64,000 bases of DNA, from NCBI RefSeq assembly GCF_029360665.1, contig NZ_JARDUB010000004.1, positions 186,001-250,000 on the forward strand, read 5' to 3'. Of the stretch, positions 46,473-56,921 are shown one piece after another. The position numbers and the translations under genes were made by a program. The DNA is from Eudoraea chungangensis (lineage in GTDB: Bacteria; Bacteroidota; Bacteroidia; Flavobacteriales; Flavobacteriaceae). Positions within the stretch are counted from its first letter, which is position 1; each line of letters begins with the position of its first letter. The notes under the pieces are model-generated. The model saw only the letters and a list, made by a program, of their open reading frames with translations, did no database searches and was not told where the DNA came from.

Positions 46473-46533
46473 AACTATAGTTTCTTTCGAAAACGAGATC
46501 TCGCTCTATTCTTACCGATTATAATTTATTATC

Positions 46534-48978
46534 ATGAAAGTTTTAAAATTTGGGGGTACTTCCGTAGCCAACGCAAAAAATATTAAACAAGTTAAACAGA
46601 TTGTCCAGAATTTAGAAGGACAAAAAGATTTAGTAGTCGTTTCCGCCCTTGGCGGGGTTACCGATTTATTAGTAAGCACTATTCGTCTTGCGGCTTTGCA
46701 AGATATTAGCTACAAGAAAAGTTTGGCTGAAATAGAAGAAAGACATATTAATACCATCAAGGAGCTTATTCCGGTATTATCGCAAAGTCCTGTACTCAGT
46801 AAGGTTAAGAGTGAACTCAACACCTTGGAAGCATTGGTTGAAGGGGCTTTTTTAATAGGAGAAAATACACCTAAATTAGCCGATAAAGTTTTAGGTTATG
46901 GAGAATTGTTATCCTCCTATATAATATTTGAATACTTTAAGACTTCAGGATTAAAAGCCAATTTTAAGGATAGCCGAGAAATTATAAAAACAGACAGCTC
47001 TTACGGCAAGGCTGTTATTGACTTTCCGTTAACCTATAAGAATATTAAAGTCTTTAAGGATACATTAAAGAATGGCCTAACTGTTTTACCTGGTTTTATT
47101 GCCTCTTCTAAAGACCAAACCTCTACTACTTTAGGACGAGGAGGATCCGATTATACCGCGGCTGTGCTCGCCAGAGGTGTTGAGGCGGAGGTCCTTGAAA
47201 TTTGGACCGACGTAAGTGGAATGTATACAGCAAATCCAAGAATTGTTAAACAGGCCAAGGCTATTCCGGGTATTTCTTATCAAGAAGCTATGGAATTGTC
47301 TCATTTTGGAGCCAAGGTACTTTATCCTCCCACTATTCACCCTGTGCTTTCCAAACATATTCCGATACAAATAAAGAACACCTTTAAACCGGAAGAAAGA
47401 GGTACAACCATTACTAGTATAAATGAAAAAAATGAAAAAGCAGTTAGAGGGTTAAGTAATGTTGATAATATTTCCTTGTTGTCCTTGGAAGGACCGGGCA
47501 TGATAGGAATTCCAGGAATTTCTAAACGGTTTTTCGAGGTGATATCCCAAGCCGGGATAAGCGTTGTTCTGATAACACAGGCTTCCTCGGAACACTCCAT
47601 ATGTGTTGGAATTGCCGACAATGATGCATCCAAAGCAGAACTCGCACTAAATAAAGCCTTTGAACATGAGATTGACCGTCAGAAGATATATCCAGTAGTA
47701 ATTGAAAGTAGCTTAGCAATTGTTGCCTTAGTTGGCGATAGAATGAAGAGTCACCAAGGATTAAGTGGTAAAATGTTTAGTACGCTAGGTAAAAACAATG
47801 TTAATATAAGGGCAATAGCTCAAGGGGCATCTGAACGAAATATTTCGGCGGTAATTAAGATGGAAGATGTAAAAAAAGCCCTAAACACCTTACACGAAGC
47901 TTTTTTTGAAGAGAACATTAGACAACTTAATCTTTTTGTAACTGGAGTAGGAAATGTTGGATCTAGGTTTATTAATCAAATCAAAACTCAGAAAAAGTAT
48001 TTAAAGAAGGAATTGAAGATAAATCCAAGAATTATTGGTTTATCTAATTCGAGAAAGATGGCTTTTGATCCAGATGGGATAGACTTAGAAAATTGGGAAG
48101 ATGCGCTAATGGGTGGAAAAAAGGCAGATAGTCTGGGGTTCTATGAGAACATCATCGCTCTGAATCTCCGAAATAGCATTTTTGTGGACAATACAGCTAG
48201 TGAGAAAATTGCACTCTTGTATAAGAACTACTTAAGACAGAGTATTGCGGTAGTCTGCTGTAATAAAATTGCATGTTCCTCTGCTATCGATAATTATTTA
48301 GAATTAAAACATCTTTCCAGAGAATATGAGGTTCCTTTCCTTTTTGAAACAAATGTAGGCGCAGGCCTACCTATTATTGACACCCTAAAACACCTAATAG
48401 CGTCTGGTGACAGAATTCACAAAATAAGAGCTGTACTTTCCGGGAGCTTAAATTTTGTATTTAACAATTTCGCTAAAGACACCACTTTTGCTGAAATAGT
48501 AAAAAGAGCACAGGAAGAAGGATATACGGAACCAGATCCAAAGATCGATTTAAGTGGGGTTGATGTTATGAGAAAAATTCTCATTTTAGCCAGAGAAAGC
48601 GGATTCGCACTTGATATTACAGATATAAAAAATGAATCCTTCTTATCTGAGCATAGTCTGAGCACAAAGAATAATAAAGACTTTTACGCCTCTCTGCGGG
48701 AGGAAGAGGGTTCTTTCCAGGCCTTGCTTGCCAAAGCAGCTGAATCGGATAGTAAATTAAAATATGTAGCTGAATTTGAAAATGGAAAGGCCAAAGTAGG
48801 TTTAGAGTACATTCCGAAGGGGCACGACTTCTACCATTTGGAAGGTAGTGATAACATTGTTTTATTTTATACGGATAGGTACCCTACGCAGCCCTTAATA
48901 ATAAAAGGCGCAGGTGCGGGAGCTGACGTAACCGCTTCCGGAATATTTGCAGATATAATACGAATAGGTAATTTCTAG
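46534..48978 (+). CDS. thrA: bifunctional aspartate kinase / homoserine dehydrogenase I
   Basis: 814 residues. N-terminal aspartokinase domain (MKVLKFGGTSV, TTLGRGGSDYTA), two ACT regulatory domains in the middle (about 310-460) and a C-terminal homoserine dehydrogenase starting with the Rossmann motif TGVGNVGS at 470. It performs steps one and three of the aspartate pathway and feeds thrB and thrC downstream. The ACT domains indicate threonine feedback inhibition (family knowledge). The thrB gene begins 4 bases after its stop. Confidence 0.96.
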   Translation: MKVLKFGGTSVANAKNIKQVKQIVQNLEGQKDLVVVSALGGVTDLLVSTIRLAALQDISYKKSLAEIEERHINTIKELIPVLSQSPVLSKVKSELNTLEALVEGAFLIGENTPKLADKVLGYGELLSSYIIFEYFKTSGLKANFKDSREIIKTDSSYGKAVIDFPLTYKNIKVFKDTLKNGLTVLPGFIASSKDQTSTTLGRGGSDYTAAVLARGVEAEVLEIWTDVSGMYTANPRIVKQAKAIPGISYQEAMELSHFGAKVLYPPTIHPVLSKHIPIQIKNTFKPEERGTTITSINEKNEKAVRGLSNVDNISLLSLEGPGMIGIPGISKRFFEVISQAGISVVLITQASSEHSICVGIADNDASKAELALNKAFEHEIDRQKIYPVVIESSLAIVALVGDRMKSHQGLSGKMFSTLGKNNVNIRAIAQGASERNISAVIKMEDVKKALNTLHEAFFEENIRQLNLFVTGVGNVGSRFINQIKTQKKYLKKELKINPRIIGLSNSRKMAFDPDGIDLENWEDALMGGKKADSLGFYENIIALNLRNSIFVDNTASEKIALLYKNYLRQSIAVVCCNKIACSSAIDNYLELKHLSREYEVPFLFETNVGAGLPIIDTLKHLIASGDRIHKIRAVLSGSLNFVFNNFAKDTTFAEIVKRAQEEGYTEPDPKIDLSGVDVMRKILILARESGFALDITDIKNESFLSEHSLSTKNNKDFYASLREEEGSFQALLAKAAESDSKLKYVAEFENGKAKVGLEYIPKGHDFYHLEGSDNIVLFYTDRYPTQPLIIKGAGAGADVTASGIFADIIRIGNF

Positions 48979-48982
48979 GATA

Positions 48983-49903
48983 ATGCAAGAAATCAAAATA
49001 TTTTGCCCCGCTACCATAGCTAATATCTCCTGTGGATTTGATGTTATGGGCCTTGCCCTTGCTTCCATTGGTGACGAAATGTTAATACGAAAAACAGATA
49101 ATAGAGGTCTTACAATATCCAAAATTACGGGGCAAAATTTACCCTTAGAAACCTCTAGGAATGTAGCAGGGGTGGCAGGTTTGGCACTTTTAAAGGACTT
49201 GGATTATTCCGGTGGTTTTGAAATTGAAATAAGAAAGAGAATAAAGGCAGGAAGCGGTATTGGTAGTAGCGCAGCGAGTGCAGCAGGAGCTGTTTGGGGA
49301 ATTAATGAACTCCTGGGACAACCTTATTCATCCTTAGACTTAGTTAAATTTGCTATGGAGGGTGAGGCTCTGGCCAGTGGAGTGGCACACGCCGATAATG
49401 TTGCCCCGGCTCTTTTTGGAGGATTTACCTTGGTAAGAAGTTATGATCCTCTAGACGTTGTTGGGTTAAATACTCCCTCAGAATTATTTGCTACCGTTAT
49501 TCATCCTCAAATTGAAGTAAAAACATCCGATTCCAGGAAAATTCTCAAAACCTCGATTACCCTTAAGGATGGGGTAAAACAATGGGGGAATGTTGGAGGT
49601 TTGGTTGCTGGTCTCTTTTTGGAAGACTACGACCTAATCGGCAGATCGCTTGTTGATCATATAGTAGAGCCTATTCGGTCCATGCTTATTCCGGCTTATT
49701 CGGAAGTAAAGGAAGCTACCCTGTCAGCAGGAGCACTTGGCACGGGGATTTCAGGTTCTGGACCATCTATTTTTTCTTTATCACAAGGCGAAAAAAACGC
49801 TAAAAAGGTAGCCAAGGCAATGCAAGATATTTACAACAAAATCGGCGTAGACTATGATATTTATGTATCTAAGGTTAACAAAAAGGGTATATATGCTCTA
49901 TAG
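48983..49903 (+). CDS. thrB: homoserine kinase
   Basis: 306 residues. A GHMP-family kinase with ATP-binding GSGIGSSAASAAG near 91-103 and the C-terminal GTGISGSGPSIFSL. It phosphorylates homoserine. It sits tightly between thrA and thrC. Length and motifs match the family. Confidence 0.95.
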   Translation: MQEIKIFCPATIANISCGFDVMGLALASIGDEMLIRKTDNRGLTISKITGQNLPLETSRNVAGVAGLALLKDLDYSGGFEIEIRKRIKAGSGIGSSAASAAGAVWGINELLGQPYSSLDLVKFAMEGEALASGVAHADNVAPALFGGFTLVRSYDPLDVVGLNTPSELFATVIHPQIEVKTSDSRKILKTSITLKDGVKQWGNVGGLVAGLFLEDYDLIGRSLVDHIVEPIRSMLIPAYSEVKEATLSAGALGTGISGSGPSIFSLSQGEKNAKKVAKAMQDIYNKIGVDYDIYVSKVNKKGIYAL

Positions 49904-49946
49904 AAATGAAAAAGTAATAAAATAACTCTATCCAAAATTCTTTAAG

Positions 49947-51242
49947 ATGAAATATTACAGTTTAGGTGGTAAGGCGCCAGAGGTTTCCTTTAAGGAGGCT
50001 GTAATTAACGGATTAGCACCAGACAAAGGATTGTATTTTCCTGAAACTATTACCCCATTGCCGCAGGATTATTGGAACAATATAGAAAATCTTGAAGATC
50101 AGGAAATAGCCTTTAGGGCTTTTCTACCATTTGTTGAAGGCAGCCTTTCAAGAGAGGAGCTTAAGCGTATTTTAATCAAAGTGTTAGACTTCCCATTTCC
50201 CTTAATAGACCTTGATAAAAACACTGCCATTCTGGAATTATTTCATGGACCTACATTAGCATTTAAAGATGTAGGGGCCCGGTTTATGGCAAATTGTATG
50301 GGGGTCTTCTCAAAAAACAATGAGGAGGAGGTTACCGTATTGGTGGCAACCTCAGGGGATACCGGTGGGGCTGTGGCCAATGGCTTCTTAGGGGTACCCG
50401 GAGTTCGGGTTGTAATTTTGTATCCCAGTGGTAAAGTAAGCGATATTCAAGAAAGACAGCTGACTACCTTGGGAAAAAACATCCATGCCTTAGAAGTAAA
50501 TGGGACTTTTGATGATTGCCAGGCCATGGTAAAAAAGGCTTTTTTAGATACAGAAATCACCGGAAAAAGAAAACTTACATCTGCAAATTCAATTAACGTA
50601 GCCCGTTGGCTACCACAAATGTTCTACTATCTCCTGGCCTTTAAATCCTTAAAAAAGAGGAATATGCCTCTTGTTTTTTCCGTCCCCAGTGGGAATTTTG
50701 GAAATATCTGTGCAGGTATGGTAGCGCATAAGCTTGGAATGCCTGTAAAGCAATTTATTGCCGCTACAAATTCTAATAACACTGTTCCTACTTATTTAGA
50801 GACGCAGAGATATGAACCAAAAAAATCTGTCTCTACTATTTCTAATGCTATGGATGTAGGAGACCCTAGTAATTTCGTTCGTATAGACACGCTATTTGAA
50901 AATAAGTTTCAACTTCTAAAAGATAGCCTTAGTTCCTATTCTTATACAGATACCGAAACAAAGAATGCCATTAAAGAGGTAAATTCAAAATTCAATTATA
51001 TCATGGATCCACATGGAGCCGTTGGATACTTAGGTTTAAAAAAATACCAAAGAGATCATCCGAATACTTTAGGTGTATTTTTGGAAACCGCCCACCCTGT
51101 AAAATTCCTTCAAGTAGTAGAAGAAACTTTGAAAATTAGTATTCCTCTTCCCTCTGGAATTGAAGAATTACTTTTACAAAAGAAAACCTCAAAAAGAATT
51201 AATGACTATAGCGAATTAAAAGCCTACCTACTAGAAGACTAA
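49947..51242 (+). CDS. thrC: threonine synthase
   Basis: 431 residues. PLP-dependent fold type II enzyme with Lys107 in GPTLAFKDVGARF as the Schiff-base residue, and the PLP-binding loop region ATSGDTGGAVANGF. It converts O-phosphohomoserine to threonine. It is 43 bases behind thrB and ends the thr operon. Confidence 0.95.
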   Translation: MKYYSLGGKAPEVSFKEAVINGLAPDKGLYFPETITPLPQDYWNNIENLEDQEIAFRAFLPFVEGSLSREELKRILIKVLDFPFPLIDLDKNTAILELFHGPTLAFKDVGARFMANCMGVFSKNNEEEVTVLVATSGDTGGAVANGFLGVPGVRVVILYPSGKVSDIQERQLTTLGKNIHALEVNGTFDDCQAMVKKAFLDTEITGKRKLTSANSINVARWLPQMFYYLLAFKSLKKRNMPLVFSVPSGNFGNICAGMVAHKLGMPVKQFIAATNSNNTVPTYLETQRYEPKKSVSTISNAMDVGDPSNFVRIDTLFENKFQLLKDSLSSYSYTDTETKNAIKEVNSKFNYIMDPHGAVGYLGLKKYQRDHPNTLGVFLETAHPVKFLQVVEETLKISIPLPSGIEELLLQKKTSKRINDYSELKAYLLED

Positions 51243-51314
51243 TAACCCATAAATCTAAGTTAATCATAAGAAGAGTATCTATTATTTTTCTCTAAATTTG
51301 ACCTGCTTAAAACC

Positions 51315-52406
51315 ATGACAATGAAATCAACAGCCTTGACAAAAATACATGAAGCTCTTGGAGCCAAAATGGTCCCATTTGCCGGATATCTTATGCCTGT
51401 TTCCTACGAAGGGGTAACCATAGAACACGAAACCGTTAGAGAGTCTGTAGGACTGTTTGATGTTAGTCATATGGGTGAGTTTTTAATTGAAGGACCTAAG
51501 GCCTTAGAACTTATTCAGGAAGTAAGTTCTAATGATGCTGCCAAACTAAATATCGGACGAGCACAATATAGTTGCCTTCCTAACGAAAGTGGCGGGATAG
51601 TTGACGATTTAATAATATACAGAGTAAAAGAAGAAACCTATCTTTTAGTGGTTAATGCCAGTAATATAAAGAAAGACTGGGAACACATTTCCAAATACAA
51701 CCAGAAGCACCAGGCGGTAATGCGTAACATCTCAGAGAGCTTTTCTCTATTGGCTATTCAAGGGCCAAAGGCTGTAGAAGCGATGCAGGCCTTAAGCAGT
51801 GTTATTTTAAAAGATATTAAGTTTTATCATTTTGTGGTAGGTGATTTTGCAGGTATTCCTAATGTCATTATTTCTGCAACTGGGTACACTGGTTCTGGAG
51901 GTTTTGAGATATATTGTAAGAATGAGGAAGTGGAACAAATATGGAATAAGGTATTAGAGGCGGGAGCCGCTTTTGGAATTAAGCCTATTGGATTGGCTGC
52001 CAGAGATACACTTAGATTAGAAATGGGTTATTGTCTCTATGGCAACGACATTGACGACACAACTTCACCTTTAGAGGCAGGACTTGGCTGGATTACTAAG
52101 TTCAGTAAAAACTTTGTCAATTCTAAGGCTTTGGAAAAGGAAAAGGAGCAACCATTAGTTAAGAAATTAGTAGGATTTGAATTAGATGATAGAGGTATTC
52201 CTCGGAAAGACTATAAAATTGTTGCAGAGGATGGTAAGGTTATTGGGAGGGTTACTTCTGGGACAATGTCCCCGTCTTTAAATAAGGGTATTGGACTAGG
52301 TTATGTAAATGGAGAAATGGCCATACCAGATACTAAAATATTTATACAAATCAGAAAAAAACAAATTCCGGCTACTATTGTTAAACTGCCATTTTATAAA
52401 AAATAA
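51315..52406 (+). CDS. gcvT: glycine cleavage system T protein (aminomethyltransferase)
   Basis: 363 residues. N-terminal [13 protein letters not shown], folate-binding DDLIIYRV and the C-terminal barrel with [16 protein letters not shown] are all typical. It transfers the methylene group of glycine to tetrahydrofolate. A TAAATTTG -7-like box lies at 51293-51300, 14 bases before the ATG, but without a clear -33 box; read-through from thrC is also possible. Two start methionines are two codons apart (51315 and 51321). Confidence 0.95.
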   Translation: MTMKSTALTKIHEALGAKMVPFAGYLMPVSYEGVTIEHETVRESVGLFDVSHMGEFLIEGPKALELIQEVSSNDAAKLNIGRAQYSCLPNESGGIVDDLIIYRVKEETYLLVVNASNIKKDWEHISKYNQKHQAVMRNISESFSLLAIQGPKAVEAMQALSSVILKDIKFYHFVVGDFAGIPNVIISATGYTGSGGFEIYCKNEEVEQIWNKVLEAGAAFGIKPIGLAARDTLRLEMGYCLYGNDIDDTTSPLEAGLGWITKFSKNFVNSKALEKEKEQPLVKKLVGFELDDRGIPRKDYKIVAEDGKVIGRVTSGTMSPSLNKGIGLGYVNGEMAIPDTKIFIQIRKKQIPATIVKLPFYKK

Positions 52407-52439
52407 CCTCCATAATATAAATACGAGATAACAGGATTA

Positions 52440-53267
52440 GTGAAAGGAGGAGACAAAAAAGTACTTATTTTAGGTGGCAGTGGCTTTATTGGTCAGGCCA
52501 TTTACAAGGAATTATGCCAATATTACGATACCTACGGGACGTATAACTCTGCGAGAGCCAGTTTTGAAAATAACAAACAATTTGTACGGTATGACCTTCG
52601 GGAAGACGATATTGTTCAAATACTAAATAGGATAAAGCCACAAATTATTATCTCAGCAGTTAGGGGTGATTTTGCTTCTCAGGTTCAAGCACATCAACAT
52701 ATTATTGAATATCTACACCAAAATAAGTGTAAACTGCTATTTCTTTCCTCTGCGAATGTTTTTGATGCCTACAGCAAATATCCTTCTTATGAAAACGATA
52801 AAACGCTGTCGGAAAGCATCTATGGCAGATTAAAAATCCGAATTGAAAATATGCTTTTGCGATTGCCCAAAAGTAAAATGGCCATCCTAAGAATCCCCAT
52901 GGTTTTTGGAAATACTTCTCCCAGAATTAAAGAAATCAAGAAAGCTATTTGGAATAACGAAGCAATAGAGGTTTTTCCAAATCTTGTAATCAATGTAACC
53001 AATGATGACCGTTTATCGCAACAGATTCATTATTTAATAAATAGAAATAAGGGCGGTGTTTATCATTTAGGAAGTTCCGATTTGGTACATCATGATGATT
53101 TTATAAAAGACATTGTGGATCGAATTGGAGAATTTAGTCCAATTTACAAAAGAGTTTTTACCACAAATGAAGAAAGGTATTTAGCTGTATTGCCTAAGGA
53201 AAACAAGCTTCCAAAAAACCTTAGAATAAGTTATCAGGAAATTATAGACCATCATCTGATGATTTAA
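52440..53267 (+). CDS. NAD-dependent epimerase/dehydratase-like SDR protein
   Basis: 275 residues from a GTG start; no ATG lies before the nucleotide motif. The dinucleotide motif GGSGFIGQA (12-20) starts the fold, and SSANVFDAY with YGRLK gives the Ser-Tyr-Lys arrangement of extended SDRs such as RmlD. The substrate is probably a nucleotide sugar or similar. It follows gcvT by 33 bases. The specific reaction is unknown. Confidence 0.8.
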   Translation: MKGGDKKVLILGGSGFIGQAIYKELCQYYDTYGTYNSARASFENNKQFVRYDLREDDIVQILNRIKPQIIISAVRGDFASQVQAHQHIIEYLHQNKCKLLFLSSANVFDAYSKYPSYENDKTLSESIYGRLKIRIENMLLRLPKSKMAILRIPMVFGNTSPRIKEIKKAIWNNEAIEVFPNLVINVTNDDRLSQQIHYLINRNKGGVYHLGSSDLVHHDDFIKDIVDRIGEFSPIYKRVFTTNEERYLAVLPKENKLPKNLRISYQEIIDHHLMI

Positions 53268-53316
53268 GTAGTTATCTTTATATTGTTAGGAAGATCTATA
53301 CTTTAAACAAATTTTT

Positions 53317-53601
53317 ATGCAGAAATACTCAGAAATTGAAATCGCAGAAAAACTAAAGGAATTGCCCGACTGGAATTACGAAGATGGGGCTATTTATAGA
53401 GAGGCAAAATTTGATAGTTTTAAAACCACATTTTCAATAATGACAAGAATTGCATTTGAATGTGAAAAACAGAACCATCATCCGAACTGGACAAATGTCT
53501 ATAATTCCCTCAGTATCCATTTAAACACTCATGATGCCGGTGGGATTACTGAAAAAGACTTTGCCTTGGCAAAAACGATCAATACTATTTTAAACGCTTA
53601 G
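53317..53601 (+). CDS. phhB: 4a-hydroxytetrahydrobiopterin dehydratase (pterin carbinolamine dehydratase)
   Basis: 94 residues, standard length. The active-site run QNHHPNWTNVYNSLSIHL followed by THDAGGITEKD contains His54, His55, Trp58 and His72 of the family. It recycles the pterin cofactor of aromatic amino acid hydroxylases; no hydroxylase lies in the window. Confidence 0.93.
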   Translation: MQKYSEIEIAEKLKELPDWNYEDGAIYREAKFDSFKTTFSIMTRIAFECEKQNHHPNWTNVYNSLSIHLNTHDAGGITEKDFALAKTINTILNA

Positions 53602-53677
53602 TTTAGTTTTCTGAGACAGACTTGTGTCCGTTTTAAAAATTATTAATTTTGTTTCCAACCAAAATCAAAATTCATCT

Positions 53678-54394
53678 ATGGGAAGAGCTTTCGAATTTAG
53701 AAAAGCACGAAAAATGAAAAGATGGTCTGCTATGTCCAAAGCCTTTACAAGGATTGGCAAAGACATAGTTATGGCTGTAAAAGAAGGAGGACCAGATCCT
53801 GACTCAAATTCTAGGTTGCGTGCTGTAATACAAAATGCCAAGGCAGTAAACATGCCCAAAGACAATGTAGAACGCGCCATTAAAAGAGCCAGCGATAAGA
53901 GTCTGGGAGATTATAAAGAAGTTCTATTTGAGGGCTATGCCCCTTATGGAATAGCCATTTTAGTGGAGACTGCAACGGATAATAATACGAGGACCGTGGC
54001 AAATATTAGAAGCTACTTTAATAAATATAACGGAAGCCTTGGCACTTCTGGATCGGTGGAGTTCTTGTTTGATCACAGCTGTAATTTTAGAATCAATTCA
54101 GAAGGTATTGATCCAGAAGAATTAGAATTAGATCTTATCGATTTTGGAGCGGAAGAAGTCTTTGTGGACGACGATGGGATATTGATATACGCCCCTTTTG
54201 AGAGTTTTGGTTCCATACAAAAAGAATTGGAAGGACGTAAGTTAGAAATTCTTTCTTCGGGTTTTGAGAGAATACCCCAAATGACCAAAGCACTCACTTC
54301 AGAAGAAATGGAAGAGGTAGAGAAATTATTGGAAAAAATAGAAGAGGACGACGATGTACAAAATGTGTATCACACTATGAAAGAAGCGCAATAA
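53678..54394 (+). CDS. YebC/PmpR-family protein
   Basis: The ATG at 53678 (238 residues) starts MGRAFEFRKARKMKRWSAMSK, the family N-terminus; an upstream GTG only adds 18 AT-rich codons. The signature GGPDPDSNSRLR and AKAVNMPKDNVERAIKRA are present. Members act as transcriptional regulators or help ribosomes through proline stretches. The acidic C-terminus is usual. Confidence 0.94.
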   Translation: MGRAFEFRKARKMKRWSAMSKAFTRIGKDIVMAVKEGGPDPDSNSRLRAVIQNAKAVNMPKDNVERAIKRASDKSLGDYKEVLFEGYAPYGIAILVETATDNNTRTVANIRSYFNKYNGSLGTSGSVEFLFDHSCNFRINSEGIDPEELELDLIDFGAEEVFVDDDGILIYAPFESFGSIQKELEGRKLEILSSGFERIPQMTKALTSEEMEEVEKLLEKIEEDDDVQNVYHTMKEAQ

Positions 54395-54480
54395 AATTCT
54401 ATTTACGCAAGACACTTACTTTCTGAAAATAAGTAAGGCAATAACCCCGATTAATCTGTAAAGTAAAATTTTTATTTGTA

Positions 54481-55020
54481 CTAAAAGCTATATTCGGCAA
54501 CCTTCCCCTTTACACCTTTATAAAAAGTGTAATATGTTTTTAGATCTGTCTGTAAATTACCAGTGGGGTATTGAGGCTCGGAAATTTTCACTTCCTTTTT
54601 CCCAAAATCAAAAGCTACCATCACTATTGGCACCTTAGCTGTCGATGCAATATAATAAAACCCTGTTTTCCACTCAGAAACTTTCTTTCTGGTACCTTCT
54701 GGGGCAAGTGCAAGACGAAACTCCTGTCTTTCATCAAATATGGCCTTTATTGCTTCCACCTTATTATCGTTTTTTGAGCGATCAATCGGTGCTCCTCCCA
54801 TCCATCTAAAGAACCAACCATAGGGAGGCTTAAAAAGACTCTTTTTTCCGATATAATTTATTTTCTCACCTATTATACTTCGCACTAAAAGACCAATAAC
54901 AAAGTCGACCCAACTAGTATGCGGAACAACAATCACTACACATTTCTTAAGTTTAGGGAAGTCTCCTGTAAACTTCCACCCCATTAAATGGAAGTAAATA
55001 AACTTAGAAATAAACTGCAT
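54481..55020 (-). CDS. PlsC-like 1-acylglycerol-3-phosphate acyltransferase family protein
   Basis: 179 residues. The catalytic HX4D motif is H34-T-S-W-V-D39, and the second block EGTR ends at Arg111. The protein lacks clear membrane spans and is shorter than PlsC of E. coli. It transfers acyl groups onto a phosphate-bearing acceptor; it follows kdnB in the minus-strand cluster with a 64-base gap, so a role in lipid or surface glycolipid building is plausible. Confidence 0.85.
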   Translation of the reverse strand: MQFISKFIYFHLMGWKFTGDFPKLKKCVVIVVPHTSWVDFVIGLLVRSIIGEKINYIGKKSLFKPPYGWFFRWMGGAPIDRSKNDNKVEAIKAIFDERQEFRLALAPEGTRKKVSEWKTGFYYIASTAKVPIVMVAFDFGKKEVKISEPQYPTGNLQTDLKTYYTFYKGVKGKVAEYSF

Positions 55021-55084
55021 GAAATTGTTTTGTATGTTATAAAGGTCCGCTTTGCGCGCCTTTTCTTATTTGTTGGGAATAATT

Positions 55085-56215
55085 TTATATTTTAGAATAA
55101 ATATCACGGATTTTTTCAGGTGAAATACGGGTTTTCCAATCTTTCCCCAAGGCATTTTCCCACAGTGGCGTCATTTTTAATGAAACATTTATCATAATGT
55201 TAAATTGATCCTCAGAAAGTCCTTTACAGATATCTTTTGGTAAATCAATGGCATGTTTGTTTAAAATCTTTTTAAAAGTAGCTACCCCTTCTGGATAAAA
55301 CTCCTGCAAATGCTGAAATACCAAACAATTGGCTAATCCATGACGAATCCCTAAAAGAAATGACAAACCATAACTCAAAGCATGTGCTATTCCTACTTGT
55401 GAGTAAGCTATACTCATGCCACCATGCCATGAAGCCATCATCAGCTTTGCCCTAGCTTCTGAATCATTCAAATTTCCTAAAAAAACGTCCTTACACAAAT
55501 CCAGGGCCTTTTCTCCATAACTCTGACTAAAGGCATTTAAAAAAGTGCCATTTAGAGATTCAATACAATGTATATAACAATCCATTCCTGTATAAAACCA
55601 TTTATTCTTAGGAACCCCCTGTAAAAGTTCAGGATCTAAAATTACCTGATCAAAAACCGTGTAATCAGAATTTATTCCAAGTTTCTTTGTTGGGCCCATA
55701 AGAACAGTGGTTCTAGAAACTTCCGCACCTGTGCCGCTTATTGTGGGTATACCTACATGATAAATTGCCGGTTTATTCACCAAATCCCATCCCTGGTATT
55801 TCACGGAAGAGCCTTTATTCTTGAGCATAATGGCCACTGCCTTTGCCAGGTCCATCACAGTACCTCCCCCAATTCCTATAATTCCAGAAGGTAGTTCTTT
55901 ACAGTTCTCCTTAATGTTGGCAACTAAGGCATCTACCTGTTCCGTTTTCGGTTCCTGTTCAGCACATTGAAAAATAATCCTATCCTCAAAAAGTAATGGA
56001 ATTCTGTTAATTAGACTAGAATTCTTAAAAACATCATCTACCAAATATATCATCGGAGCGTCTACACTCTCCCTCTTCAACATTAGGATATCTCCTAATT
56101 GATCAAAACTTCCTTCTCCAAAAACAACCTTTGGTACCATTGGAAAATTTCGATAGGATGGCTTTAGAATTTGCTTGTCTCTTTCACTATTTATGGTTTC
56201 ATTTTTAAACTCCAT
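55085..56215 (-). CDS. kdnB: iron-containing alcohol dehydrogenase of the KdnB type (Kdo 8-oxidase)
   Basis: 376 residues. GIGGGTVMD (114-122) binds the dinucleotide; metal ligands are Asp212, His216, His278 and His292 (in the AHALSYGLSFLLGIRHGLAN segment). The sequence and the neighbouring CMP-Kdo synthetase gene point to KdnB, which oxidises the C8 hydroxyl of Kdo in making 8-amino-Kdo. The amino-transfer partner KdnA is not in this window. Gap to the HAD gene is 4 bases. Confidence 0.82.
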   Translation of the reverse strand: MEFKNETINSERDKQILKPSYRNFPMVPKVVFGEGSFDQLGDILMLKRESVDAPMIYLVDDVFKNSSLINRIPLLFEDRIIFQCAEQEPKTEQVDALVANIKENCKELPSGIIGIGGGTVMDLAKAVAIMLKNKGSSVKYQGWDLVNKPAIYHVGIPTISGTGAEVSRTTVLMGPTKKLGINSDYTVFDQVILDPELLQGVPKNKWFYTGMDCYIHCIESLNGTFLNAFSQSYGEKALDLCKDVFLGNLNDSEARAKLMMASWHGGMSIAYSQVGIAHALSYGLSFLLGIRHGLANCLVFQHLQEFYPEGVATFKKILNKHAIDLPKDICKGLSEDQFNIMINVSLKMTPLWENALGKDWKTRISPEKIRDIYSKI

Positions 56216-56219
56216 AACA

Positions 56220-56921
56220 TCAATTAAGGTATTTTAAAATATCTGACAAACCATTTAAAGTTAAATAGTTCTTCAGCTTTACATCTCTATCTAATTCTTC
56301 ATGTGCCCATGTGGTATGAAATGGGACATGTACTGCTTTGGCACCTAAGTTAATAATAGGTAAAACATCTGACTTCAGTGAATTGCCTATCATTAAAAAT
56401 TCATCAAGCTCTATTTCAAGGTGTTCCAGTAAATTCTTATAGTTATTTTCTTTTTTGTCGCTTAAAACTTCTACATGGTGAAAATAACTGGATAAACCTG
56501 ATTTCTCTAATTTCCTTTCCTGATCTAATAAATCTCCCTTTGTCAGTACTATTAAACGGTATTTATCATTTAACCTGGCCAAAACTTCTTTAACACCGGG
56601 AAGTAATTCAACTGGCTTTTCTATCATTTCCTTTCCCAATGACAAAATAGCTGCGATGGTATTTTGTGATATAGTGAAATTCGATAATTCCAGGGCCGAT
56701 TCTATCATGGATAACATAAAACCTTTAACTCCATATCCATAAATATCCAGGTTTTTCATCTCCATCTTAAACAGTTCCTGATCTACCTTATTTTTCGTTT
56801 CAAATTTTTCCAAAAATTCGGCAAACCTCTCTTCTGCCTCACGAAAGTAAGTTTCATTGATCCAGAGCGTATCATCCGCATCAAAACCAACTACTTTAAT
56901 GTTACTAAAATCTACATCCAT
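56220..56921 (-). CDS. HAD-superfamily hydrolase
   Basis: 233 residues. Motif I is FDADDTLW (Asp14, Asp16), motif II is LTKGD and motif IV is IGNSLKSDV, with a helical cap between. It could be a phosphatase of Kdo-8-phosphate or of another sugar or nucleotide phosphate; it is longer than usual KdsC and lacks its capless architecture. It overlaps kdsB by 10 bases, tying it to the Kdo cluster. Confidence 0.85.
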   Translation of the reverse strand: MDVDFSNIKVVGFDADDTLWINETYFREAEERFAEFLEKFETKNKVDQELFKMEMKNLDIYGYGVKGFMLSMIESALELSNFTISQNTIAAILSLGKEMIEKPVELLPGVKEVLARLNDKYRLIVLTKGDLLDQERKLEKSGLSSYFHHVEVLSDKKENNYKNLLEHLEIELDEFLMIGNSLKSDVLPIINLGAKAVHVPFHTTWAHEELDRDVKLKNYLTLNGLSDILKYLN

